Assembly (NCBI GenBank): GCA_027005175.1
Contig: JALTMC010000116.1
Location: 1 to 25,811 of the forward strand
Direction of reading: 5' to 3'
Length of the DNA: 25,811 nucleotides
Source: Myxococcales bacterium
GTDB lineage: Bacteria > Myxococcota_C > UBA6777
The first letter of the stretch is position 1, and each line of letters begins with the position of its first letter. The notes below the pieces were generated by a model that was given only the letters and a program-made list of their open reading frames with translations, ran no database searches and was not told the origin of the DNA. The position numbers and the translations under genes were made by a program. This document shows positions 7,262 to 15,984 of the stretch, piece by piece.

Positions 7262-7783
7262 ATTAAAGAGCCTCGTATTAATGATGCCATCCGAGCAAGA
7301 GAAGTCAGACTGATTGACCAGGACGGCGAGCAAGCTGGAATAGTCCCTTCACGACAAGCCCTTGCGATGGCAGAAGAAGTAGGCCTCGACCTGGTGGAAG
7401 TCGCACCCAATGCCCGTCCTCCAGTGTGCAAGCTGTTGGATTACGGCAAGTACAAGTATGAGCAAAAGCAGAAGGCCAAAGAGGCCCGACGCAATGCTTC
7501 TCACATCCAGGTCAAGGAAGTTAAACTTCGTCCCAAGACGGACGAGCACGACATCCAAACAAAGGTCCGACATATCCGGCGTTTCTTGGCAGACGGTGAT
7601 AAGGCGAAAGTGACAATCATGTTTCGTGGTCGTGAGATCACCCATGCGGATCGCGGTCGTCGAATTCTGGATCGAATTAAAGCAGAGATCGGAGAAGACG
7701 CCAACGTCGAAATGGGGCCCCGTATGGAAGGCCGCACCATGATCATGATCATGGCTCCACTCGCAAAAAAAGAGAAAGAATAA
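7262..7783 (+). CDS. infC: Translation initiation factor IF-3 (probable ATT start)
   Basis: IF3 binds the 30S subunit, keeps subunits apart and checks the start codon-initiator tRNA pairing. The protein shows the N-domain KEPRINDAIRAREVRLIDQDGE, the linker NARPPVCKLLDYGKYKYEQ and the C-domain ending in GPRMEGRTMIMIMAP. I place the start at ATT 7262 because AAGGAG (7250-7255) stands exactly six bases before it and the product (173 residues) matches the family's length and beginning. An in-frame ATG at 7211 would add 17 residues but has no ribosome site. Non-AUG starts (AUU, AUC) are a known hallmark of infC, letting IF3 repress its own translation. First gene of the operon with rpmI and rplT. 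Confidence 0.95.
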   Translation: MKEPRINDAIRAREVRLIDQDGEQAGIVPSRQALAMAEEVGLDLVEVAPNARPPVCKLLDYGKYKYEQKQKAKEARRNASHIQVKEVKLRPKTDEHDIQTKVRHIRRFLADGDKAKVTIMFRGREITHADRGRRILDRIKAEIGEDANVEMGPRMEGRTMIMIMAPLAKKEKE

Positions 7784-7826
7784 TCATCGCCTCTCTTCCT
7801 CTTGTGAGATCACCATACAAGGACTG

Positions 7827-7860
7827 TTGTTGAACTCTTTCGCAGTGAGAGTGACAACAA
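7827..7860 (+). other. Stem-loop in the infC-rpmI spacer
   Basis: TTGTTG (7827-7832) plus ACTCT (7834-7838) pair with AGAGT (7848-7852) plus CAACAA (7855-7860), giving 11 pairs with a small internal loop and a 9-base hairpin loop. No T run follows. The spacer (7784-7996) is 213 bases, long for this operon, so this may be part of a ribosomal-protein (L20-type) control leader or an RNA-processing site. Confidence 0.4.
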
Positions 7861-7996
7861 ACAATACAGTGATGATTGTAGAGATAGTTAGTTTGCTCTG
7901 GCATTTTTCCCTGTGTCGGATGATGTGGCAAATGTATTCCACTGTTGTGGTTTTGATAGAGTCGTTTTTTATTTGATGGAAAAAGGAGCATCTACG

Positions 7997-8200
7997 ATGC
8001 CTAAGATGAAGACCAATCGCGGCGCTGCCAAACGATTCCGTTATACGGGCAAAGGCAAAGTTCGACGATCCAAGGCTTATACCAGTCATATTTTGACCAA
8101 GAAGAGCCAAAAGAGAAAGCGCAACTTGCGTCAAGCGGGCATCGTCGATGCCTCTGATGTTGGGCGTATTAAGCGCATGTTGCCTTACGGCCAAAAGTAA
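7997..8200 (+). CDS. rpmI: 50S ribosomal protein L35
   Basis: Small basic 67-residue protein of the large subunit, with the usual start [21 protein letters not shown] and the [16 protein letters not shown] segment ending near RMLPYGQK. The ATG at 7997 is preceded by AAAAGGAG eight bases away, and the family's N-terminus confirms it; an upstream in-frame ATG at 7913 would add an unconserved 28 residues. It lies between infC and rplT as in most bacteria, where L20 commonly represses the rpmI-rplT pair. Confidence 0.98.
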   Translation: MPKMKTNRGAAKRFRYTGKGKVRRSKAYTSHILTKKSQKRKRNLRQAGIVDASDVGRIKRMLPYGQK

Positions 8201-8241
8201 GTTCTGTTTATCATCCCGATTGATAAGGTGTTGACAAAGGC

Positions 8242-8271
8242 TGCGGAGAAGTGCTAAACCCCTTCTCCGCA
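8242..8271 (+). other. Perfect 10-bp hairpin between rpmI and rplT
   Basis: TGCGGAGAAG (8242-8251) pairs completely with CTTCTCCGCA (8262-8271) across a 10-base loop. It lacks a following T run, so it is not a typical terminator. Its position in the rpmI-rplT spacer (143 bases, also longer than usual) suggests a control or processing element. A protein-binding role is inference. Confidence 0.5.
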
Positions 8272-8343
8272 TGTAAGGTGTAAGAACGCCATACACTGCC
8301 TCGACCACCTCATCTGAGATTTAGTAGTGAAGGATATACAACC

Positions 8344-8697
8344 ATGAGGGTCAAACGCGGATTTAAAGCCCGTCGTCGCCGCAACCGTCTGCTCAAACGA
8401 GTCAAAGGATTTGTTGCCGGTCGCCGCCGTATTTATCGTCAAGCAGCTGAAACACTTCGTCGTGCACTGGCATTCTCTTACAGAGATCGCCGTCAGCGCA
8501 AACGTGACTTTCGCAAACTATGGATCGCCCGTGTCTCTGCTGGCGCACGAGCCAATGGGATGTCCTACAGTCGGATGATCAATGGCTTGAAAAAAGCTGG
8601 CTGTGAGATCAATCGCAAGATGTTAGCTGACATCGCAGTACGCGATCCACAGACTTTTGGAGCGTTGGTCGAGCTGGCTCAAGGACAATTGTCTTAG
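8344..8697 (+). CDS. rplT: 50S ribosomal protein L20
   Basis: Essential early assembly protein of the 50S subunit that binds 23S rRNA and, in several bacteria, represses its own operon. The 117 residues match the family along their whole length: [55 protein letters not shown] and [27 protein letters not shown]. The N-terminus lacks the proline of the usual MPRVKRG. AAGGA lies about ten bases upstream of the ATG. Next gene downstream is ihfA, 72 bp away; pheS and pheT, often found here, are absent. Confidence 0.98.
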   Translation: MRVKRGFKARRRRNRLLKRVKGFVAGRRRIYRQAAETLRRALAFSYRDRRQRKRDFRKLWIARVSAGARANGMSYSRMINGLKKAGCEINRKMLADIAVRDPQTFGALVELAQGQLS

Positions 8698-8769
8698 AGC
8701 TTCTCTGTGCCCCTCCCTTTCCTGTGAGCACCCATTTCTGTAACTCTTGAAGAGAAAGAGACGAGAATT

Positions 8770-9057
8770 ATGTCGAAAACAGTCACAAAAGCAGATTTGA
8801 TCGACAGCGTCCATCACAATGTAGGTTTCTCAAAAAAAGAAGCAGCCGATATGGTTGATCTCTTTTTTGATACGATCAAAGAGACCCTTGAATTTGGTGA
8901 GAAGCTAAAAGTTTCGGGTTTTGGTAACTTTGTTGTTCGTCGTAAGCGCGAACGCATCGGTCGTAACCCACAGACAGGGCAGGCGATTAAAATTTCTGCA
9001 AGAAAAGTCTTGACTTTCAAACCCAGTCAAGTATTAAAGAACGCTCTCAACTCGTAA
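8770..9057 (+). CDS. ihfA: Integration host factor alpha-like HU-family protein
   Basis: Small nucleoid protein of the HU/IHF family that binds the minor groove and bends DNA sharply. The 95-residue sequence begins [20 protein letters not shown] and contains [12 protein letters not shown] and the beta-arm [10 protein letters not shown], with the conserved proline that intercalates into DNA. The helix-rich start, KVSGFGNF and the extended C-terminal [12 protein letters not shown] favour the IHF-alpha branch. The position after rplT and before tRNA-Pro also matches ihfA in deltaproteobacteria. A beta partner is not in this window, so it could act as a homodimer. The purine-rich GAAGAGAAAGAGACGAG precedes the ATG. 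Confidence 0.9.
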   Translation: MSKTVTKADLIDSVHHNVGFSKKEAADMVDLFFDTIKETLEFGEKLKVSGFGNFVVRRKRERIGRNPQTGQAIKISARKVLTFKPSQVLKNALNS

Positions 9058-9086
9058 AGAGACAATCTTTGCATTGAGATTTTGGT

Positions 9087-9163
<77 letters not shown>

Positions 9164-9223
9164 TTTTTCTTCCCCCTTCTTCCACTTCTTCCTCCATATC
9201 TTCAACCCGAAGGTAAGTACTCT

Positions 9224-9973
9224 GTGCGCATCCTCATCGTGAATGACGACGGTATCCATGCCGTTGGATTGCGAATCCTCACAGAAGCCGCACAATCTTT
9301 TGGTGATTGTCTTGTGGTCGCACCTCATGATGAATGCAGTGCAGTGAGCCATGCCATTACGTTACACGCTCCTTTGCGTCTACGTGAACACGGACCCCAA
9401 AAGTATGCGGTCACAGGAACTCCAACAGACTGCGCTTATCTTGGGATTCATATGGTATCGGAATCCAAGCCGGACTTGGTACTTTCAGGTATCAACTTTG
9501 GTCCCAATCTGGGGATCGATGTTCTCTATTCAGGTACGGTTGCTGCAGCCATGGAGGGAGCCCGCGCAGGAATACCTTCTCTGGCCTTTTCCTTGGCTGC
9601 CCGAAACCCCTGTGAGGAAGACTGGGGCACCGCAAAGCGTGTCGTTCATGAGGTTCTCTCCTGGTATCTGAAGCAACCCCCCATGGCTCCTGGAAAGCTG
9701 CTCAACGTCAATATCCCTCGCTCTCCACTCCCCGTGCCTGCACAACTGCGGGCAGCTTGTTTGGGTGAGGTTGATTACCCCACACATGTTGAGACCCGCA
9801 AAGATCCAAGAGGTGGACATTATTATTGGATCGGTGGACGTCCTCCCTTGTTGGGAGACCACACCGGTAGTGACACAGCGATGATCCAACAAAAGGAAGT
9901 CTCAGTCACGCCGCTCCAGCTTGATCTCACCGACTTTGACGAGCTGGATGATCTTCGCAAGAAACTCCCCTAA
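9224..9973 (+). CDS. surE: 5'-nucleotidase / survival protein SurE
   Basis: Metal-dependent phosphatase acting on nucleoside 5'- and 3'-monophosphates and short polyphosphate, linked to stationary-phase survival. The start is a GTG at 9224, preceded by CGAAGGTAAG, because the conserved N-terminus [10 protein letters not shown] begins there. The metal ligands Asp8-Asp9 lie in NDDG, Ser in DECSAVSH (about 37-44), and the [21 protein letters not shown] block (about 90-110) completes the active site. The 249 residues are normal for the family. It lies just downstream of tRNA-Pro and 21 bp before the DUF368 gene, likely in one transcript with it. Confidence 0.96.
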   Translation: MRILIVNDDGIHAVGLRILTEAAQSFGDCLVVAPHDECSAVSHAITLHAPLRLREHGPQKYAVTGTPTDCAYLGIHMVSESKPDLVLSGINFGPNLGIDVLYSGTVAAAMEGARAGIPSLAFSLAARNPCEEDWGTAKRVVHEVLSWYLKQPPMAPGKLLNVNIPRSPLPVPAQLRAACLGEVDYPTHVETRKDPRGGHYYWIGGRPPLLGDHTGSDTAMIQQKEVSVTPLQLDLTDFDELDDLRKKLP

Positions 9974-9994
9974 CTGCACAAAGAGGCATCAGCT

Positions 9995-11074
9995 ATGTCG
10001 TCGTCACAAGAAGCACAAGCCACACAAGATGAAGCTACACAAGGTGAAGCCCATGCGGAATCCCGCTTTTATCAGGAGCGATCTGTTCCAGGATATGCGG
10101 GAGTTACCCTACGCGGTATTTTGATGGGAGGTGCTGATGTTATTCCTGGAGTCTCCGGTGGAACGATGGCCCTGATTATGGGCATCTATCGCGAACTCAT
10201 CGCCAGCATCCGAGCCTTTGATATCCGAGCCTTGCGCCTCATCCTGACAGGTCAATTGAGAGCCTTCAGCAAACATATCAATTTGCCTTTTCTCGTCGCA
10301 CTGCTCTTGGGCATTGGCGTCGCCATCGGTTCTCTCTCCCGTCTTTTGCCCAAGCTGCTTTATACCTACCCTGCTCCAACCAAAGGGCTCTTCTTTGGCT
10401 TGATCTTGGCTAGCATCTGGCATGTCTGGCGAACGATCGACGACCACGGAGCAGGCACGGTCATCATGGCTATCCTTGGAACTGCTGGAGCCTATTACTT
10501 TGTGGGCCTCATCCCCGTCCAAACACCCGAAAATATGGGCTTCATCTTCCTGTGCGGTTTCATCGCGATTTGTGCCATGATTCTCCCCGGTTTGAGCGGT
10601 GCTTTCTTGCTCCTACTGCTGGGGAAATACTCCTTTATCCTGGAATCACTCTCCCATGTCCTCCATCACCGCAAAGTCGACCACAACCTCCTGGTTGTGT
10701 TTGTCTTTATCCTTGGCTGCATTTGTGGGCTGCTAGCCTTCTCTCGCCTGCTCAATTGGTTGCTGGATCGTTACCAGTCTGCCACACTCGCCGTACTCAC
10801 TGGCTTGATGGTCGGCTCTCTACGAAAGATCTGGCCCTTCCAAAAAGGGTCCGGTGATCTCGAAACGGCGCAGTCTTTGAGCGACCAGTTTTTCTGGCCC
10901 TTTCGAGAAGATATATTGTTCGCCATTAAGAAAAAAGGACTGTTCTTGCAAAACTACTGGCCCAACCAGTGGAGTTCTCAGTTTATCCTCGCCGCCGTGC
11001 TGGTTGTTGTAGGTATTCTCTTTGTCTTAACCCTCGACTATATCGCAAACAAGCACCAGGCCAAAACTTCCTAG
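9995..11074 (+). CDS. DUF368-family polyprenyl-phosphate translocase (PopT-like)
   Basis: Polytopic inner-membrane protein of the DUF368 family. Members of this family and the DedA family have been shown to recycle undecaprenyl phosphate, the lipid carrier for cell-wall and surface glycans, across the membrane. The 359 residues start with a ~35-residue soluble, Glu/Gln-rich tail, followed by the hallmark GGADVIPGVSGGTMALIMGIY (about 45-65). A second, inverted-repeat-like copy, MILPGLSGAFLLLLLGKY, lies near residues 195-212. Eight to ten hydrophobic segments follow one another. The paired PG-SG motifs are the strongest support. Start ATG 9995 has AAAGAGG upstream. It fits the other envelope-glycan genes in the window, but a physical link is not shown. 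Confidence 0.88.
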   Translation: MSSSQEAQATQDEATQGEAHAESRFYQERSVPGYAGVTLRGILMGGADVIPGVSGGTMALIMGIYRELIASIRAFDIRALRLILTGQLRAFSKHINLPFLVALLLGIGVAIGSLSRLLPKLLYTYPAPTKGLFFGLILASIWHVWRTIDDHGAGTVIMAILGTAGAYYFVGLIPVQTPENMGFIFLCGFIAICAMILPGLSGAFLLLLLGKYSFILESLSHVLHHRKVDHNLLVVFVFILGCICGLLAFSRLLNWLLDRYQSATLAVLTGLMVGSLRKIWPFQKGSGDLETAQSLSDQFFWPFREDILFAIKKKGLFLQNYWPNQWSSQFILAAVLVVVGILFVLTLDYIANKHQAKTS

Positions 11075-11155
11075 CCCACTCTCTCCGCCTCGCTCTCCTC
11101 TCCTCACCCTATGAAAATTAAACTTCTTTTTCTTTTCGTCGTTTCTATCTCATGA

Positions 11156-11270
11156 GAGTTGGCCTATCATGTTGTACAAACGAGTTGCCTATGATGTTGT
11201 GCAAAGGTGCAAACGAGTTGCCTATCGTGTTGTGCAAAGGTGCAAACGAGTTGGCCTATGATGTTGTGCT
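11156..11270 (+). repeat. 33-bp tandem repeat array upstream of the large kinase gene
   Basis: Units begin with GAGTTG at 11156 (26 bp, partial), 11182 (33 bp), 11215 (33 bp) and 11248 (partial). The two full copies differ at only two positions. The 33-bp period is 11 codons, so frames stay open across it, but I see no ribosome site or family match and do not call a gene. The rest of the 11075-11404 spacer is pyrimidine-rich (11075-11140) or AT-rich. Confidence 0.9.
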
Positions 11271-11363
11271 CACAAGAATAGGTGATAACGACAGACAAGA
11301 AATGGTTATTAAATCCATATGTTGTTCTCCTCTCATGAAAATGACCAGAGGATGAACTGTTTG

Positions 11364-11381
11364 TTTTTCCTCTAGGAAAAA
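11364..11381 (+). other. Small hairpin before the large kinase start
   Basis: TTTTTCC (11364-11370) pairs with GGAAAAA (11375-11381) across TCTA. It ends six bases before the likely ribosome site GAGGAG (11387-11392). It could be a leader hairpin affecting translation of the kinase, or a weak terminator for reverse transcription. Confidence 0.35.
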
Positions 11382-11404
11382 GGCCTGAGGAGCAAGTTTT
11401 TATC

Positions 11405-14400
11405 GTGAATACGTTGAGGTTCTTCGACATCATCCGCCCCCTCGCACAGGGTGGAATGTGTACCATTTGGGATGCGATTCATCGAGAATACAATGTTCGT
11501 GTTGCACTCAAGGTGATGACAAAAGAATTGGCTCGTCTGCCTCACCTGCGTCGCTCCTTTCGCGATGAAGTCCGGGCGATGGCCCGACTTCAACATACCC
11601 ATATCATCGAGATCTTTGATTTTGGAGAGATCACGCCGGAACAAAGTGTGCCTCCTTTTCACTTGCCTGCACACAGCCCCTATCTGATCATGGAACGAGG
11701 AGATGGTTCTCTGGAGACTCTTCGAGGCCGTCTGCTGTGGTCTGAATTGTATCCTATCTTGCTCGCCTTGCTCGACGCTCTGGCCCATGCACATGCCAGA
11801 AGCCTACTTCATCGCGATCTCAAGCCTGCCAATATCCTGTGGAAAGAGCACCATACTCATATCAAACTCACAGACTTCGGTCTGGCCCACTCACTTGAAA
11901 GTGATGAAGTCCCAGGTTCCACCAAAGAATTCCTCGGCACACCTGCCTTTATGGCTCCTGAACAATTTCAGCGCCGATGGCGAGATTATGGTCCCTGGAC
12001 CGATCTTTACGCTCTTGGGTGCACCATCTATGCACTCTTGGAGGGAACACCTCCTTTCGGAAGTTCGCTCTCTCTCGAAGCCTTTAAAGCGGCACATATG
12101 TACCAGCCTGTTCCGAGCCTTCCCAAACACATCGCCTTACCTGAAGGTGCGTTTCGGTGGATACAGCAGCTTCTCAAGAAAGATCCTTATCGGCGATTCT
12201 CCTGTGCTGCTGATGCTGCCCGAGCTCTGCGACAGATCGGATCGGGCCAGCCAGAGATAAGAGCCCTCACGCAACAGGAACAAGAAAAAACACAGCCAAA
12301 GACAAAAGAAGAAAGCACGCAACAGGAGCAAGAAAAAACACAGCCAGAGACAAGAACTCTCACAGAGCAGGCACAAGAAGGGGTACCATTGGAGAGTGAA
12401 GATATGGCATCGTGGGCCATGATGGGGCAAGAACCCACTCCAGCCTTCCATGTTGAACCCCTCGCGAAAGAGACACCTCTTTCCCTGCCGCAAATGCGCT
12501 CCGATAGTTGGGAGCTTGCACAACCATCGACACTTCCAGAAAGCTGGCGCCACTCCTTCAAGCTCAGCTCTCCCAAAGGCTCCCCTGTCAAAAGCCTAGA
12601 GTTGTTTGGGATGTCGCCCACCCCTCTCGTAGGACGAGACACAGAGCGCGATGAACTCTGGGAGCTTGTCAAACATGTACAACAAACCAAAAAAACACAT
12701 ACGATTGTCTTGCAAGGACCTTTGGGGTGTGGAAAAAGTCGATTGGCAGAGTGGTTGTGTGAGCGTATCTCTGAGTTGGGTATAGGTCTATCCATGCGCG
12801 GGATCAATACACTCGAACTCACTCCTTTCACAGGCTTGGGAGCCATGCTCTCCCGACACTTGCAATGCAATGGGCTGTCGTACGATGAAACAATTGAGCG
12901 ATTGCAACGCTCCTTCTTGGGTCGGGAAGAAAACAACCAGCTCCTCATCCAGGAACTTGCGGAGTGTATGATTCCAATCCGACCCAACCAGTACGCAAAC
13001 AGCAATGCAGCCCAGTTAGCTCCCGAACGACGGTACGAAGCGTTGGGACGCTTCCTTCAAAAACGTAGCAGCCACAGCAACAAGATGATGCTTGTGTGGC
13101 TGGACGATATCCAGTGGGGGCTCGATGCTCTGGGATTTGTCTCCTATATGATGCAACAGCAAGCCCACTCACCACAGCCCATACTGTTTGTGCTCACAGC
13201 TCAAATCGAAGCACTCGCCGAACAACCCTCTGCCACAGCATTGCTCGAAGAGTTAATCCGCGAGCCTGATACACACAACTTTGAGATTGGACCCTTACCA
13301 CCCGACCATCACAATGTTCTTGTGCGAGAGTTACTGCAACTCACAGGAGAGCTGGCAGGTCAGGTGGAGGCTCTCACCGCAGGGAATCCAATGTTTGCTG
13401 AGGAGCTTGTTCGAGACTGGATTCAGCGCGACTGGCTGTATCGCGATGTTGCAGGATTTCAACTCAAACCAGGGATCACCGTTGGACTCCCAGATAACTT
13501 ATATGAAGTTTGGCAGTCACGTATTGCCCGTGTTCTTCAAGGGCTATCTTCGGAAGAACAGATGGCGTTGGAGTTGGCGGCAGCCCTCGGTCGGGATGTG
13601 GACCTCAACGAATGGCAGCATGTCTGTAAGTTGGCCAATATTCCTGTATCAACGAAGCTGATGGAGCGACTACTGGACCAACGCCTCGCCTACCGCAACC
13701 TCGCACACACCAGTATGGGCTGGTCCTTTGTTCACAATATGTTGCGAGAGTCACTCAAACGAAGTGCCCAAGAAGATGGACGTTGGCAAAGACTGCATCA
13801 TTATTGTGTCGAAATGCTCTATTCCAAAAAAGGTCCTGGTGTGGCGGAGCGTCTTGGACATCACCTCATTCAAGCAGGTAAGGATGAAGAGGCCTTTCCG
13901 TTCCTGCGTATGGGCATTGCTGAACGATTAAATGCTGGAGAATATCGTCAGGGGCAACAAAGCCTCGATGCCTGGGAAGCTCTCCTGGTTCGGCTATCAT
14001 GGCCCACGAATCATGCCTACTGGGGAGAATACTGGATGTATCGATGTCGTCAGGCCCGGGGTCTCGGAGACTACGAGCAGGCCATCCATTGGGCATCCCA
14101 AGCCAAAGATTATGCCTACCAATACAACTGGCCTCGCACACTCACAGAAGCCTTAATACATCTGGGTTATTACGGCTGGCGAAACCAGGAAGCGTTTGAA
14201 ATATGTTGGGAGTATTTACGCCAAGCTGAGCATCTGGCCAGACTTCAGAAAGACCGTCAATCCCTGGCTGTTTGTCGCCGATACATGGGGCATATTCTCA
14301 GCTTTCAAGGCAAATATGAAGAGGCCACTCACTATCTGTCCCAAGCACTCGACGATGCTACAAGCATCGAAGACTACCAGTTGATGGGGCTTGCCTGCTA

Positions 14401-15076
14401 CAGCCTTGGTGTCATCGCACGACAACATGGAAACAGCGACAAGGCGATCGACCGATTTACCATGGCACGCTATCACTATGAACGTTTTGGCAACCATCGT
14501 GGCACCGCTGATTGCCTCAACGCACTGGGAGATATCGCTCGTCACAAAGGCGAAATGTTGGAAGCCGAAATGATGTACAAACAGGCTTTGCAAAAATATC
14601 GTCAAATCGGTGCAGGCAATGCTGCACTGATCGAACTGAATCTTGGCCTCGTCTGGATCGAGCGAAAAGAATACTACAAAGCCTATACAGCATTATCCCA
14701 AGCCCTCCAAACCTTCCTTGTCGGAGGTCGCATCTTGTTTGCTTGTGTCGCCAAGATGAGTCTGCTGCCTTGTCTTGCCAGCATGCAAGACTGGGATACC
14801 TGGGATATGTATTTTGAAGAGGCTACCAGGATCTTTGAAGAAAAAGGATTCACCGACGCAGACCTTGCTCGCGTCTCACTCATGGCTGGTCATATGGCCC
14901 AGTACCTACAAGAACCGGAGCGGGCCCGGCAAGTCTACCACTTCTCCCACAACCAGTGGCTGTCTCTTGGACGCACTGACGAAGCCATCGCAGTCAAAGA
15001 ATCCATGGAGACCCTTATTCCACCTGCGTTTGCACGCTCTTGGCTCAACTCCTTCTCCAACCTGGAGGCGATCTGA
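11405..15076 (+). CDS. Ser/Thr protein kinase - AAA-type ATPase - TPR regulator (PknK-like architecture)
   Basis: A 1223-residue signalling protein. Residues ~6-275 are a Hanks kinase: glycine loop LAQGGMCTIW (13-22, with Cys where the third Gly usually is), VALK (Lys36), HRDLKPAN (136-143), DFG (157-159), GTPAFMAPE (178-186). The catalytic residues are present, so it should be active. A Gln/Glu/Thr-rich linker with a 16-residue repeat (about 289-320) follows. An ATPase module starts with GRDTERDELW, has Walker A GPLGCGKSR (about 438-446) and Walker B MMLVWLDDIQ (about 561-570). From ~800 to the end are TPR-like helical repeats. This layout is common in Myxococcota, where ligand or partner binding by the ATPase/TPR part is thought to control the kinase. 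GTG start at 11405 has GAGGAG twelve bases upstream, rather far. No membrane helix is visible. Confidence 0.93.
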   Translation: MNTLRFFDIIRPLAQGGMCTIWDAIHREYNVRVALKVMTKELARLPHLRRSFRDEVRAMARLQHTHIIEIFDFGEITPEQSVPPFHLPAHSPYLIMERGDGSLETLRGRLLWSELYPILLALLDALAHAHARSLLHRDLKPANILWKEHHTHIKLTDFGLAHSLESDEVPGSTKEFLGTPAFMAPEQFQRRWRDYGPWTDLYALGCTIYALLEGTPPFGSSLSLEAFKAAHMYQPVPSLPKHIALPEGAFRWIQQLLKKDPYRRFSCAADAARALRQIGSGQPEIRALTQQEQEKTQPKTKEESTQQEQEKTQPETRTLTEQAQEGVPLESEDMASWAMMGQEPTPAFHVEPLAKETPLSLPQMRSDSWELAQPSTLPESWRHSFKLSSPKGSPVKSLELFGMSPTPLVGRDTERDELWELVKHVQQTKKTHTIVLQGPLGCGKSRLAEWLCERISELGIGLSMRGINTLELTPFTGLGAMLSRHLQCNGLSYDETIERLQRSFLGREENNQLLIQELAECMIPIRPNQYANSNAAQLAPERRYEALGRFLQKRSSHSNKMMLVWLDDIQWGLDALGFVSYMMQQQAHSPQPILFVLTAQIEALAEQPSATALLEELIREPDTHNFEIGPLPPDHHNVLVRELLQLTGELAGQVEALTAGNPMFAEELVRDWIQRDWLYRDVAGFQLKPGITVGLPDNLYEVWQSRIARVLQGLSSEEQMALELAAALGRDVDLNEWQHVCKLANIPVSTKLMERLLDQRLAYRNLAHTSMGWSFVHNMLRESLKRSAQEDGRWQRLHHYCVEMLYSKKGPGVAERLGHHLIQAGKDEEAFPFLRMGIAERLNAGEYRQGQQSLDAWEALLVRLSWPTNHAYWGEYWMYRCRQARGLGDYEQAIHWASQAKDYAYQYNWPRTLTEALIHLGYYGWRNQEAFEICWEYLRQAEHLARLQKDRQSLAVCRRYMGHILSFQGKYEEATHYLSQALDDATSIEDYQLMGLACYSLGVIARQHGNSDKAIDRFTMARYHYERFGNHRGTADCLNALGDIARHKGEMLEAEMMYKQALQKYRQIGAGNAALIELNLGLVWIERKEYYKAYTALSQALQTFLVGGRILFACVAKMSLLPCLASMQDWDTWDMYFEEATRIFEEKGFTDADLARVSLMAGHMAQYLQEPERARQVYHFSHNQWLSLGRTDEAIAVKESMETLIPPAFARSWLNSFSNLEAI
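12269..12353 (+). repeat. 48-bp in-frame repeat in the kinase linker
   Basis: A unit starting ACGCAACAGGA occurs at 12269 and 12317, period 48 bases (16 codons), encoding TQQEQEKTQP twice. It expands the flexible hinge between kinase and ATPase. Confidence 0.9.
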
Positions 15077-15225
15077 ACCCGCCAGCCGCTCCTCTCACAA
15101 AGACACTTCACTCTCCTTTTCCAATCTGGAGGCGCTCGGAACCCACCAGCCACTCCTATCACAAAGATACTTCACTCACCTGGAGGCGATGGGAGCCCAC
15201 CAGTCGCTCCTATCACAAAGATACG
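15050..15225 (+). repeat. 64-bp tandem repeat derived from the 3' end of the large kinase gene
   Basis: Copies at 15050-15113, 15114-15177 and about 15178-15225 (shortened) share CTGGAGGCG, CCAC/GCCAG and TCACAAAGA-AC blocks. The first copy contains the last codons of the kinase (FSNLEAI) and its TGA (15074-15076); the others lie outside the gene. The 64-base period is not a multiple of three, so the copies are not an in-frame extension. From 15226 to the apt start I see only unremarkable spacer. Confidence 0.93.
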
Positions 15226-15462
15226 TATCGATGCTCGTTTTGTCGCTTGACGCTTCTGCGTGGTTCAAGTACAAATTCAGCGTCCTTGTACGAAGTTCAC
15301 ATAAACAGTGCATTGAGAGAAAGACTCCAACCCATGGATGAGACGCAGCGACACTGCTGTATCACGTGCGCGAATCACCCGGACTTTGTATGAACCTGAT
15401 GATGGAATTTCCTTTTCCGAATGGAGTGAAACTGTTCGGATTTACCGTAAGAGAGTTGTGTT

Positions 15463-15984
15463 ATGGAGCATCTGGATCTCAATCTATTCGTCCGAGATAT
15501 CCCCGATTTCCCCAAGCCGGGAATTTTGTTTAAAGATATTACCCCCTTACTTGCCAACGCCGAAGCGTTTGGCACCACGATCGCACGATTTGTTGCAGAG
15601 TTTCGAGATCAACGTATCTCGAAAGTCATAGGTATGGAGTCGCGCGGTTTCTTGTTTGGAACACCCCTGGCACAATCCCTCGACGCAGGTTTTGTTCCCG
15701 TACGCAAACCAGGCAAACTACCCGCAGAAACGGAGAGTGAGACCTACGAATTGGAGTATGGCACTGACACCCTGGAGATCCACAAAGACGCCATTCAACG
15801 AGGAGATCGCGTTCTTGTCGTCGATGACCTCTTGGCCACAGGCGGAACTGCAGAAGCCACCGCCAAACTTATTCGAAAGCTGGGTGGTGAGATCGTTGGA
15901 TTCGCCTTTGTGATCGAGTTAGACTTCCTTAAAGGCCGAAAAAGACTCGGTGAAACCCCCATCACAAGCCTCCTCCATTATTAA
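15463..15984 (+). CDS. apt: Adenine phosphoribosyltransferase
   Basis: Salvage enzyme converting adenine plus PRPP to AMP and pyrophosphate in the cytoplasm. The 173 residues are the usual length. Visible signatures are [15 protein letters not shown] (about 16-30), [10 protein letters not shown] (53-62), the [10 protein letters not shown] flexible loop (81-90) and the PRPP-binding [13 protein letters not shown] (about 120-132). The ATG at 15463 is supported by AAGAGAG upstream and the conserved N-terminal region. It stands alone between the kinase repeat and the methyltransferase island; no operon partner is evident. Confidence 0.97.
   Translation: MEHLDLNLFVRDIPDFPKPGILFKDITPLLANAEAFGTTIARFVAEFRDQRISKVIGMESRGFLFGTPLAQSLDAGFVPVRKPGKLPAETESETYELEYGTDTLEIHKDAIQRGDRVLVVDDLLATGGTAEATAKLIRKLGGEIVGFAFVIELDFLKGRKRLGETPITSLLHY

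Noticed and set aside
8242-8271. Intrinsic terminator after rpmI
   Set aside because: The stem is strong, but no T run follows and rplT must be transcribed through it.
11156-11270. CRISPR array
   Set aside because: Units are contiguous tandem copies with no unique spacers, and no cas genes are present.
11167-11466. Minus-strand frame repeating QLVCTFAQH
   Set aside because: Produced by the 33-bp repeat array; overlaps the kinase start, with no ribosome site.
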